Source: an uncultured Collinsella sp. (GTDB taxonomy: Bacteria > Actinomycetota > Coriobacteriia > Coriobacteriales > Coriobacteriaceae). Taken from it: a stretch of DNA of 14,250 bases. The notes beneath the pieces are model-generated. The model made no database searches. It saw only the letters and a list, made by a program, of their open reading frames with translations, and was not told the origin of the DNA. Where the stretch lies: positions 1 to 14,250 of the forward strand of contig UQVD01000053.1 of the NCBI GenBank assembly GCA_900544385.1. The letters are read 5' to 3'. Position 1 is the first letter of the stretch. Each line of letters opens with the position of its first letter. This document shows, one piece after another, positions 5,204-11,881 of the stretch. Made by a program: the position numbers and the translations under genes.

Positions 5204-7885
5204 ATGCAAAAGGAATACCTGTCCGCCGCGGCGGAGGTGCTCAGCGACCAAGGTGTCGATGAGAACCTCGGCCTGAGCAACGGCGAGGCGTCGGCGCGCC
5301 TTGCCAAGACAGGCCCTAACAAGCTCGAGGAAGCCGAGAAGACGCCGCTGTGGAAGCGTTTCTTTGAGCAGATGGCCGACCCTATGGTCATCATGCTGAT
5401 CGTTGCCGCCGTCATCAGCGCGCTCACGGGCATGGTCAAGGGCGAGGCGGACTTTGCCGATGTCGCCATTATCATGTTCGTCGTTATCGTCAACTCGGTG
5501 CTGGGCGTGGTCCAGGAAGCCAAGAGCGAGGAGGCCCTCGAGGCCCTGCAGGAAATGAGCGCGGCGCAGTCCAAGGTGCTGCGCGACGGCAAGCTCGTGC
5601 ATCTGCCGAGCGCCGAGCTCGTGCCCGGCGACGTCCTCATGCTCGAGGCGGGCGACTCCGTCCCGGCCGACTGCCGCGTCCTCGAGAGCGCCACGATGAA
5701 GATCGAAGAGGCCGCACTGACCGGCGAGTCCGTGCCGGTCGAGAAGCACGCCAACGTGATTGAGCTTGCCGCGGGCACCGACGACGTGCCGCTCGGCGAC
5801 CGCAAGAACATGTGCTACATGGGCTCCACCGTGGTGTACGGCCGCGGTCGCGCCGTCGTGGTCGGTACCGGCATGAACACCGAGATGGGCAAGATCGCTG
5901 GCGCCCTGGCCGAGGCCAAGGAAGAGCTCACGCCGCTGCAGGTGAAGCTCGCCGAGCTCAGCCGTATTCTTACCATTATGGTTATCGTCATCTGCGTCGT
6001 GATCTTTGGCGTCGACATCATCCGTCACGGCGTGGGTAACGTCCTTACCGACCCGACTGCCCTGCTCGACACCTTTATGGTCGCCGTCTCGCTCGCCGTC
6101 GCCGCCATCCCCGAGGGCCTGGTCGCCGTCGTGACCATCGTCCTTTCGCTCGGCGTGACCAAGATGGCCAAGCGCCAGGCGATTATCCGCAAGCTTTCTG
6201 CTGTCGAGACGCTCGGCTGCACGCAGACCATCTGCTCGGACAAGACCGGCACGCTCACCCAGAACAAGATGACCGTCGTCAAGCACGAACTTGCTGCGCC
6301 CAAGGAGAAGTTCTTGGCCGGCATGGCGCTGTGCTCCGATGCCCAGTGGGACGAGGAACTGGGCGAGGCCGTGGGCGAGCCGACCGAGTGCGCGCTCGTC
6401 AACGATGCCGGCAAGGCTGGTCTTACTGGCCTGACTGCCGAGCACCCGCGCGTGGGCGAGGCCCCGTTCGACTCGGGCCGTAAGATGATGTCCGTGGTCG
6501 TCGAGACCCTGGACGGCGAGTACGAGCAGTACACCAAGGGCGCGCCCGACGTGGTGATCGGCCTGTGCACCCATATCTACGAGGGCGATAAGGTCGTCCC
6601 CCTGACCGAGGAGCGTCGCGCCGAGCTCGTGGCAGCCAACAAGGCCATGGCCGACGAGGCCCTGCGCGTGCTGGCACTGGCGAGCCGTACCTACACCGAG
6701 GTTCCCGCCGACTGCAGCCCCGCTGCGCTCGAGCATGACATGGTCTTCTGCGGCCTGTCCGGCATGATTGACCCGGTCCGCCCCGAGGTGGCCGACGCTA
6801 TCCGCGAGGCGCACGACGCCGGCATCCGCACTGTCATGATTACGGGCGACCACATCGACACCGCCGTGGCCATCGCCAAGCAGCTGGGCATCGTCGCCGA
6901 TCGCAGCCAGGCCATCACCGGTGCCGACCTCGACCGCATGAGCGACGAGGAGCTCGACGCGCACATCGAGGACTACGGCGTGTACGCTCGCGTTCAGCCC
7001 GAGCACAAGACCCGCATCGTCGAGGCCTGGAAGTCGCGCGACCAGATCGTGGCCATGACGGGCGACGGCGTCAACGACGCCCCGTCCATCAAGCGCGCCG
7101 ACATCGGCGTTGGCATGGGCATCACCGGTACCGATGTCACCAAGAACGTCGCCGACATGGTGCTTGCCGACGACAACTTCGCCACCATCATCGGTGCCTG
7201 CGAAGAGGGCCGTCGCATCTACGACAACATCCGCAAGGTCATCCAGTTCCTGCTTTCGGCCAACCTTGCCGAGGTCTTCTCGGTGTTTATCGCCACGCTC
7301 ATCGGCTTTACCATCTTCCAGCCGGTGCAGCTGCTGTGGGTGAACCTGGTCACCGACTGCTTCCCCGCGCTCGCGCTGGGCATGGAGGATGCCGAGGGCG
7401 ACATCATGAAGCGCAAGCCGCGCAACGCCAAGGACGGCGTCTTTGCCGGCAATATGGGTCTGGACTGCGTGGTCCAGGGCCTGATCATCACCGTGCTGGT
7501 GCTGGCGAGCTTCTTTGTGGGCGTGTACTTTGACATGGGCTACATCCACATCGCCGATATGATCGCCGGCAATGCCGACGAGGAAGGCGTGATGATGGCG
7601 TTCATCACGCTCAACATGGTCGAGATCTTCCACTGCTTCAATATGCGCAGCCGTCGTGCGTCGCTGTTTAGCATGAAGAAGCAGAACAAGTGGCTTTGGG
7701 CTTCGGCTGCGCTGGCGCTGGTGCTGACGGTTATCGTGACCGTGCAGCCGACGCTTGCCGAGATGTTCTTTGGCCCCGTGACGCTTGAGCTCAAGGGCGT
7801 TGTCGCCGCCCTGGGCCTTGCCTTCCTGATCATTCCGCTGATGGAGATCTACAAGGCGATCATGCGCGCGGTCGAGAAGGAGTAA
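5204..7885 (+). CDS. Calcium-transporting P-type ATPase (SERCA-like, P2A)
   Basis: Membrane ATP-driven cation exporter of 893 aa, full length for the class. Order of parts: N-terminal cation-ATPase domain (1-75), M1-M2 (about 58-105), actuator domain with TGES at 173-176, M3-M4 (255-315) with PEGL at 303-306, phosphorylation site CSDKTGT with Asp346, nucleotide domain with KGAPD at 445-449, TGD at 547-549, hinge TGDGVNDAP at 619-627, then M5-M10. The M4-M6 residues that bind both Ca2+ ions in SERCA are all kept: Glu304, Asn687, Glu690, Asn714, Thr717 and Asp718. This supports a two-site Ca2+ pump rather than a Na+/K+, Mg2+ or heavy-metal pump. Mn2+ transport cannot be excluded from sequence. 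ATG5204 follows AGGAGGGG (5189-5196), which is buried in a leader hairpin. It is a single-gene transcript ending at the terminator near 8051. Confidence 0.93.
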   Translation: MQKEYLSAAAEVLSDQGVDENLGLSNGEASARLAKTGPNKLEEAEKTPLWKRFFEQMADPMVIMLIVAAVISALTGMVKGEADFADVAIIMFVVIVNSVLGVVQEAKSEEALEALQEMSAAQSKVLRDGKLVHLPSAELVPGDVLMLEAGDSVPADCRVLESATMKIEEAALTGESVPVEKHANVIELAAGTDDVPLGDRKNMCYMGSTVVYGRGRAVVVGTGMNTEMGKIAGALAEAKEELTPLQVKLAELSRILTIMVIVICVVIFGVDIIRHGVGNVLTDPTALLDTFMVAVSLAVAAIPEGLVAVVTIVLSLGVTKMAKRQAIIRKLSAVETLGCTQTICSDKTGTLTQNKMTVVKHELAAPKEKFLAGMALCSDAQWDEELGEAVGEPTECALVNDAGKAGLTGLTAEHPRVGEAPFDSGRKMMSVVVETLDGEYEQYTKGAPDVVIGLCTHIYEGDKVVPLTEERRAELVAANKAMADEALRVLALASRTYTEVPADCSPAALEHDMVFCGLSGMIDPVRPEVADAIREAHDAGIRTVMITGDHIDTAVAIAKQLGIVADRSQAITGADLDRMSDEELDAHIEDYGVYARVQPEHKTRIVEAWKSRDQIVAMTGDGVNDAPSIKRADIGVGMGITGTDVTKNVADMVLADDNFATIIGACEEGRRIYDNIRKVIQFLLSANLAEVFSVFIATLIGFTIFQPVQLLWVNLVTDCFPALALGMEDAEGDIMKRKPRNAKDGVFAGNMGLDCVVQGLIITVLVLASFFVGVYFDMGYIHIADMIAGNADEEGVMMAFITLNMVEIFHCFNMRSRRASLFSMKKQNKWLWASAALALVLTVIVTVQPTLAEMFFGPVTLELKGVVAALGLAFLIIPLMEIYKAIMRAVEKE

Positions 7886-7896
7886 CGTTCCTGTCC

Positions 7897-7991
7897 GGGC
7901 CCGACCGCCTGCGGGGTTTCCACGGGCACGTCCTCGCCGCTTTGCGGCTGCGGGATGTGCCCTTAGGAAACCCCTCCCGGCGGGCGGGCCC
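7897..7991. repeat. 95-nt imperfect palindrome downstream of the Ca2+ ATPase
   Basis: Nested complementary blocks form one long hairpin: GGGCCCG (7897-7903)/CGGGCCC (7985-7991), CCGCC (7905-7909)/GGCGG (7979-7983), GGGGTTTCC (7913-7921)/GGAAACCCC (7966-7974), GGGCAC (7924-7929)/GTGCCC (7957-7962) and an apical GCCGC (7936-7940)/GCGGC (7944-7948) around TTT. No T tract follows, so it is not itself an intrinsic terminator. It could be a REP/ERIC-like dispersed palindrome or an mRNA 3'-end stabiliser. Confidence 0.75.
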
Positions 7992-8050
7992 TGCGGTGTC
8001 CTTGCTGCTTTTCTCCCGCGCGGATGAAAAAGGGCTGAGGGAAAGTGTGT

Positions 8051-8086
8051 GAGTCGGTCGAGCGGTTGCTCGACCGACTCTTTTTT
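8051..8086 (+). terminator. Rho-independent terminator of the Ca2+ ATPase transcript
   Basis: GAGTCGGTCGAGC (8051-8063) pairs perfectly with GCTCGACCGACTC (8068-8080) across a 4-nt loop (GGTT), followed at once by six T (8081-8086). A textbook intrinsic terminator on the plus strand, 165 bp after the ATPase stop codon. Confidence 0.95.
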
Positions 8087-8091
8087 GTGGG

Positions 8092-8097
8092 TAAAAT
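8092..8097 (+). promoter_or_regulatory. Possible -10 element of rsgA
   Basis: TAAAAT at 8092-8097 lies 39 bp before the GTG start of rsgA and just after the upstream terminator. No good -35 is visible at 16-18 bp (TCGACC at 8070-8075 is the nearest candidate and lies inside the terminator stem). Low-confidence call based on position and the -10 match. Confidence 0.3.
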
Positions 8098-8135
8098 ACC
8101 TGCTCAGTTGTGATTTTGGGTGCTGGGAGGCATTT

Positions 8136-9320
8136 GTGGGCAAGGCTAAGGCTAAGGCGAAGAAAAAGACGACGGGGGCGCGGGCTAAGCGCGACCGTCG
8201 TCGGAAGCTCGCGACCGAAGCCCCTGCATCTGCTGAGGAGCTGCTGGCAAGCGTACCGGGGCTTGACGCGTTACAGGATGTTCCGGCGTTCGATGACCTG
8301 CCGGTCGATGCGGCTCAGCAGGCTGCATTTGACGACTTTTGCGCACAGGCCGAGGAGCCCGAGCAGATGCAGCTCGGTGCCGTGGTGCGCCTGGACCGCG
8401 GGTTTCCGCTGGTGGCAACTGCCGACGACACGTTTCGTGCCGAGCATGCCGTAGGGTTTGCCAAGTCGCGTGGCGAGGACGAGGTCTTGCTGCCCGCCGT
8501 GGGCGACCGCGTGGCGGTTCGCCGTGCTCCCGGGCACGACATGGGCGTGATCGAGTGCGTACTGCCGCGCCGTACGAGCTTTGAACGTTGGCGTGGCCGT
8601 GCCCGCGGTGAGCGCCAGGTGCTCTGCTCCAACGTTGACAGCGTGCTGATCGTGCAGGCGCTCGGCGCCGGCGAGGTGCTGCTCGATCGTGTGGCGCGCT
8701 CACTGGTGTTGGCGCTCGATTGCGATGCCGAGCCGGTGGTGGTGCTCACCAAGGCCGACCGCTGCGAGGCCGATGAGCTCGAGCGCGATCTGGACCGCGT
8801 GCGCCGTCTGGTGGGTCCGGGCGTGCGCGTGATCGTGACGTCTTCTGCTGAGGGCCTCGGCCTGGACGAGGTGCGCGCCTGCGTGCCGGCTGGGAGCTGT
8901 GCCATGATCTTGGGCGAGTCGGGCGCCGGCAAGTCGACGCTGCTCAACGCGCTACTGGGCCACGATGCGCTGGCCACTGGCGGCGTGCGCGAGCGTGATG
9001 ACCAGGGCCGCCACACTACGGTTGCGCGCGTGATGGTGGCACTGCCGGGCGACGCCGGCGTGATCGCCGATGCTCCGGGCCTGCGCAGCCTGCCGCTTGT
9101 GGGCCACGAACGAGGGTTGGCGCGTGCCTTCCCCGAGATCGTCGAGGCGTCGCGTGCGTGCCGGTTTGGCGATTGCACGCACACTCACGAGCCAGGTTGC
9201 GCCGTTCGCGAGGCCGAGGACGCGGGGCAGATCGACAGCCTGCGTCTGGAGACGTTCCAAAACCTGGCGTCATCCATGCGCGTGAGTGCCCAAATGCTCG
9301 ATCCCGATGTTCATCTGTAA
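8136..9320 (+). CDS. rsgA: Ribosome small subunit-dependent GTPase A (RsgA/YjeQ)
   Basis: Circularly permuted GTPase that checks late maturation of the 30S ribosomal subunit. Of 394 aa, residues 78-150 form the OB-fold RNA-binding domain. The GTPase motifs follow in permuted order: G4 TKAD at 205-208, G5-like SSA at 236-238, G1 GESGAGKST at 260-268, G2 around Thr294-Thr295, and G3 DAPG at 312-315. The zinc knuckle is complete: Cys342, Cys347, His349 and Cys355. The N terminus is odd, with about 24 residues dominated by Lys and Arg and then an acidic stretch to about 75, longer than in E. coli RsgA. The start is GTG8136, with GGGAGG (8125-8130) five bases upstream; an in-frame GTG at 8049 lies in the upstream terminator and is rejected. 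It has its own terminator at 9338 and is probably a single-gene unit. Confidence 0.95.
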   Translation: MGKAKAKAKKKTTGARAKRDRRRKLATEAPASAEELLASVPGLDALQDVPAFDDLPVDAAQQAAFDDFCAQAEEPEQMQLGAVVRLDRGFPLVATADDTFRAEHAVGFAKSRGEDEVLLPAVGDRVAVRRAPGHDMGVIECVLPRRTSFERWRGRARGERQVLCSNVDSVLIVQALGAGEVLLDRVARSLVLALDCDAEPVVVLTKADRCEADELERDLDRVRRLVGPGVRVIVTSSAEGLGLDEVRACVPAGSCAMILGESGAGKSTLLNALLGHDALATGGVRERDDQGRHTTVARVMVALPGDAGVIADAPGLRSLPLVGHERGLARAFPEIVEASRACRFGDCTHTHEPGCAVREAEDAGQIDSLRLETFQNLASSMRVSAQMLDPDVHL

Positions 9321-9337
9321 TTGATTTTTCCTATGAC

Positions 9338-9372
9338 AGCCGCCTCCCAACTGCTTGGGAGGCGGCTTTTTT
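9338..9372 (+). terminator. Rho-independent terminator of rsgA
   Basis: AGCCGCCTCCCAA (9338-9350) pairs with TTGGGAGGCGGCT (9355-9367) around the loop CTGC, ending in six T (9367-9372). It lies 17 bp after the rsgA stop codon and isolates rsgA from the tad operon. Confidence 0.95.
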
Positions 9373-9411
9373 GCTGCCAAAGCGTCTCGAAATATGCGTT
9401 TTGCCGATGTT

Positions 9412-9462
9412 CTGACCAAAACCTTGCCACGAGCTTGACGGGCTGGTCAGCTTTTGGTCAGC
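9412..9462. promoter_or_regulatory. Operator-like repeats upstream of the tad operon
   Basis: CTGACCAAAA (9412-9421) is the exact inverse of TTTTGGTCAG (9452-9461), with centres 40 bp apart. A further direct copy, TGGTCAGC at 9444-9451, precedes TGGTCAGC at 9455-9462 by 11 bp, about one helical turn. Three GGTCAG sites within 51 bp suggest cooperative binding by a regulator. The 200-bp gap 9373-9572 contains no gene; TTGACG (9470-9475) is a -35-like sequence but I see no convincing -10 at the right distance. Confidence 0.4.
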
Positions 9463-9531
9463 AATTGGTTTGACGCGTAAAACCAAGATTGCGATTGCGC
9501 CGCTTTGCGCCCTGGTCGCCCAGACAATGGT

Positions 9532-9557
9532 GGTACGGGCATTTGCCCGGTGCTACC
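9532..9557 (+). promoter_or_regulatory. Hairpin directly before the cpaB ribosome binding site
   Basis: CGGGC (9536-9540) pairs with GCCCG (9545-9549) around ATTT; outer GGTA (9532-9535) can pair with TACC (9554-9557) across a GTGC bulge. It ends four bases before GAGGAG (9562-9567). It may influence translation of the first tad gene; no T tract, so not a terminator. Confidence 0.3.
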
Positions 9558-9572
9558 TTGAGAGGAGCGGCC

Positions 9573-10232
9573 GTGAACAAGAGCAAGCGCATCGCCATCA
9601 GTCTGGTCGCGGGCGTGCTTGCCGCGGCGCTCTGCATGGTCTACGGCTCGTCGATCCGCTCGCAAGCCGAGCAGGCCCAGGCCGAGACTTTGGCAAAATA
9701 CGGCGGCGACCGCGTTGAGGTGTGCGTCGCGGCGCGCGATATCGATGCGGGTGAGACCCTCGACGAGACTAATGTCATAACTCAGGAATGGCTGGCGAGT
9801 CTGCTGCCGCGTGATGCGGCGACCGAGCTGCGTCAGGTGCGCGGTGACGTGACGACCTCGCGCATTCCTAAAAACGCCGTGATTTGCAATGTCTACACCA
9901 AGGCCGAGAGCCACAAGCTCGAGGTGCCTAAAGGCAAGGTTGCCGTTTCGGTGGCGGTCGATGCCGAGCACTCGGTCGGTGGTGCCACGGGCGTGGGCAG
10001 TTATGTGGACGTGTACGTGCAAAAAGATGGCGTGACCGATCGTTTGTGCGGCGCGTACGTGATCGATACCAGCGAAGATGCCGGCACCACGCGTGAAGGC
10101 AAGATCGAGTGGGTGACACTGGCGGCAGACCCCGAAGATGTCAAGGAATTGCTGGGAGCCTCGGGAAAGGGAACGGTCAGCTTGACGATTCCCGCCACGG
10201 CGCGCGGCAAAAAGAGCGGAGGCGACGAGTGA
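9573..10232 (+). CDS. cpaB: CpaB/RcpC-like Flp pilus assembly protein (SAF domain)
   Basis: First gene of the tad cluster, 219 aa. A short basic start (NKSKR) and one hydrophobic segment (residues 7-27) give a single N-terminal membrane anchor. The rest is extracytoplasmic, with a SAF domain at about 47-110 (VEVCVAARDIDAGETL then IPKNAVI) and an RcpC/CpaB-like beta region at about 118-206. In Gram-negative systems CpaB helps pilus passage through the outer-membrane secretin; in a single-membrane actinobacterium its exact role is unclear, perhaps in guiding the pilus through the wall. GTG9573 is chosen because GAGGAG (9562-9567) precedes it by five bases and the anchor then begins at residue 6; upstream in-frame starts add sequence without coding character. 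It overlaps the next gene in TGATG. Confidence 0.82.
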   Translation: MNKSKRIAISLVAGVLAAALCMVYGSSIRSQAEQAQAETLAKYGGDRVEVCVAARDIDAGETLDETNVITQEWLASLLPRDAATELRQVRGDVTTSRIPKNAVICNVYTKAESHKLEVPKGKVAVSVAVDAEHSVGGATGVGSYVDVYVQKDGVTDRLCGAYVIDTSEDAGTTREGKIEWVTLAADPEDVKELLGASGKGTVSLTIPATARGKKSGGDE

Positions 10233-11881
10233 TGAAGGCGATCTGGCTTGCGTGCTGCGCGTGCGGCGATTACGGGCTGCTACAGCAGGAAGTCGAGGGT
10301 CGCGATGTGGGCGCGCAGGTGCTTCGCGTGGGCGACCTGGACGGGCTGGTATCCATGGCGCGGGCGTTTCCGTCGCGCCGCGGTGCCGCCATCATCGCGG
10401 CGTCTCTGTTCGATACCGAAGACGTGCGGAAGACCGTTGCGCGCCTGACGGCCGAGGGCCGTGTGAGTCGTGTCGTCGTGTTGATCGAGACGCTCGACCC
10501 GTCGGATATCGAAGGGCTGTTTCGCGCAGGGGCGACCGAGGTCATCGCTGCGCACAGTTTGTGCGGCAACGGGCGCGCGGGCGAGGGAACGGTTGATTCC
10601 GATCGGCGCATGACGATTGAGCCCGATGCTTTTGTTGATAGGGAATCCGGGGCGCCTCGCGCTACAAGAGGCCCGCGTGTTGATGAATATGGAAAAGCGG
10701 AAGCCGAGCATGGTCGGCGCCCCCGGGACCCCCTTGCATACGATGACGCTGGAGGGCCGGTACCGTATGGCGATGACGTTCTGGCTGAGGATATGGGATA
10801 CGTGCACGGCGTAAATCTGGCCGATGAGCTCGACGAGGTCGAGGGTTTTGCCGGGGCTGGCGAGGCGTGTGCCGCTGCGTCTTTGGCTTCGGAACCGCAG
10901 CCCGGGCAGCCTGCCATGCCGGCTTGGGCTCAGCGCGTGACCGCGGCGGGGGAGACGGGGATGTTATCGCCCGCGTCCGTGTCGCCGGTTCCTGCACCGT
11001 CAGCCCCCGCGCTGTCGGCGGACGCTTCGATTCCGTCGCGTCGGGCACCGATCGTCTGCGCCGTTTCGGGATCGGGCGGTTGCGGCAAGTCGACGATCGT
11101 TGCCACCATGGCGCATGCGGCGTCGCTGTTGGGTTTGCGTGCCGCTGTGCTCGACTTGGACCTCATGTTTGGAAACCTATACGATCTACTGGGTGTCGAT
11201 GCCCCGCACGATATGGCGATGCTTATCGAGCCGTCGGCGGCGGGCGCACTTGCCGAGCCGGATATCGTGGCCGCATCGATGCGCGTCGCCCCGGGCGTCA
11301 CGCTCTGGGGACCTGTCGCGGCCCCCGAGAAGGCCGAGCTCATGGCACCTCCGGTGGAGCTATTGCTCGATGTTTTGCGCCGCGAATCCGACGTGGTCTT
11401 TGTCGACACCTCGGTCTTTTGGGGTGATGCCGTGGCCGCCGCGGTAGCGGCGAGCGACCGTTGCCTGGTCGTAGGCGATGCGGCGGTATCGTCCGCGACA
11501 TCCGCTTCGCGCGTCATTGAGCTGGCGAGCCGTGTGGGCGTGCCACGCACGCGTATGAGCGCCGTATTCAACCGGTTTGGTGCGCGCGGTGCCGACGAGG
11601 ACGTCGCCATGCGCTTCGAGATTGCCTGCGCACTGAGCTCCAAGATCCGCATCGCCGATGGCGGTCAGGATTTGGCCGCGCTCATGGCATTCGGTCGCGC
11701 CGACGAGGCAGTGGGTCAGACGAGCGCTTTTGCGACCAGCGTGCGCGAGGCCACGCGCGAGATGCTCGTGGAGCTGGGCTGCGCCGTCGGTTCCTGGAGC
11801 GATATGGTCGCCGACCGCGCGACCCGCACCGAGCGCCCGCGCATCCGTCTTCCCTGGTCGCGTGAGGGTGATTCGCGATGA
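10232..11881 (+). CDS. tadZ: TadZ/CpaE-like pilus-localising ATPase
   Basis: A 549-aa cytoplasmic protein of the ParA/MinD superfamily, expected to localise the Tad machine in the cell. Residues 1-125 look like a degenerate receiver domain (strands LRVGDLDGLV, AAIIAASLF, VVVLIETLD), as in CpaE/TadZ. Residues 126-270 are a long low-complexity Pro/Ala/acidic linker. The ATPase domain runs from about 273 to 520, with P-loop GSGGCGKST at 280-288, LDLDLMFGNLYDLL at 307-320 and Walker B VVFVDTS at 388-394. The signature lysine of the deviant Walker A (KGGxGKS/T) is replaced by Ser281, which is unusual and may weaken ATP-driven dimerisation. The stop of cpaB overlaps ATG10232 by one base. GTG10229 (four-base overlap, better spaced from GGAGG at 10218-10222) is an equally possible start. 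Position between CpaB and TadA supports the call. Confidence 0.78.
   Translation: MKAIWLACCACGDYGLLQQEVEGRDVGAQVLRVGDLDGLVSMARAFPSRRGAAIIAASLFDTEDVRKTVARLTAEGRVSRVVVLIETLDPSDIEGLFRAGATEVIAAHSLCGNGRAGEGTVDSDRRMTIEPDAFVDRESGAPRATRGPRVDEYGKAEAEHGRRPRDPLAYDDAGGPVPYGDDVLAEDMGYVHGVNLADELDEVEGFAGAGEACAAASLASEPQPGQPAMPAWAQRVTAAGETGMLSPASVSPVPAPSAPALSADASIPSRRAPIVCAVSGSGGCGKSTIVATMAHAASLLGLRAAVLDLDLMFGNLYDLLGVDAPHDMAMLIEPSAAGALAEPDIVAASMRVAPGVTLWGPVAAPEKAELMAPPVELLLDVLRRESDVVFVDTSVFWGDAVAAAVAASDRCLVVGDAAVSSATSASRVIELASRVGVPRTRMSAVFNRFGARGADEDVAMRFEIACALSSKIRIADGGQDLAALMAFGRADEAVGQTSAFATSVREATREMLVELGCAVGSWSDMVADRATRTERPRIRLPWSREGDSR

Noticed and set aside
8049..8135. Upstream in-frame extension of rsgA to 8049
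   Set aside because: It would begin inside the perfect terminator hairpin; GTG8136 has a well-spaced GGGAGG and starts the basic tail.
5150..8143. A 997-codon open frame on the minus strand opposite the Ca2+ ATPase
   Set aside because: It is very rich in His, Asp, Gly and Arg, has no recognisable domain and is the antisense shadow of a conserved GC-rich gene. It also runs through the palindrome and terminator.
9489..9572. Upstream in-frame extension of the CpaB-like protein
   Set aside because: It would place about 28 residues before the membrane anchor and read through the leader hairpin; GTG9573 has a proper ribosome binding site.
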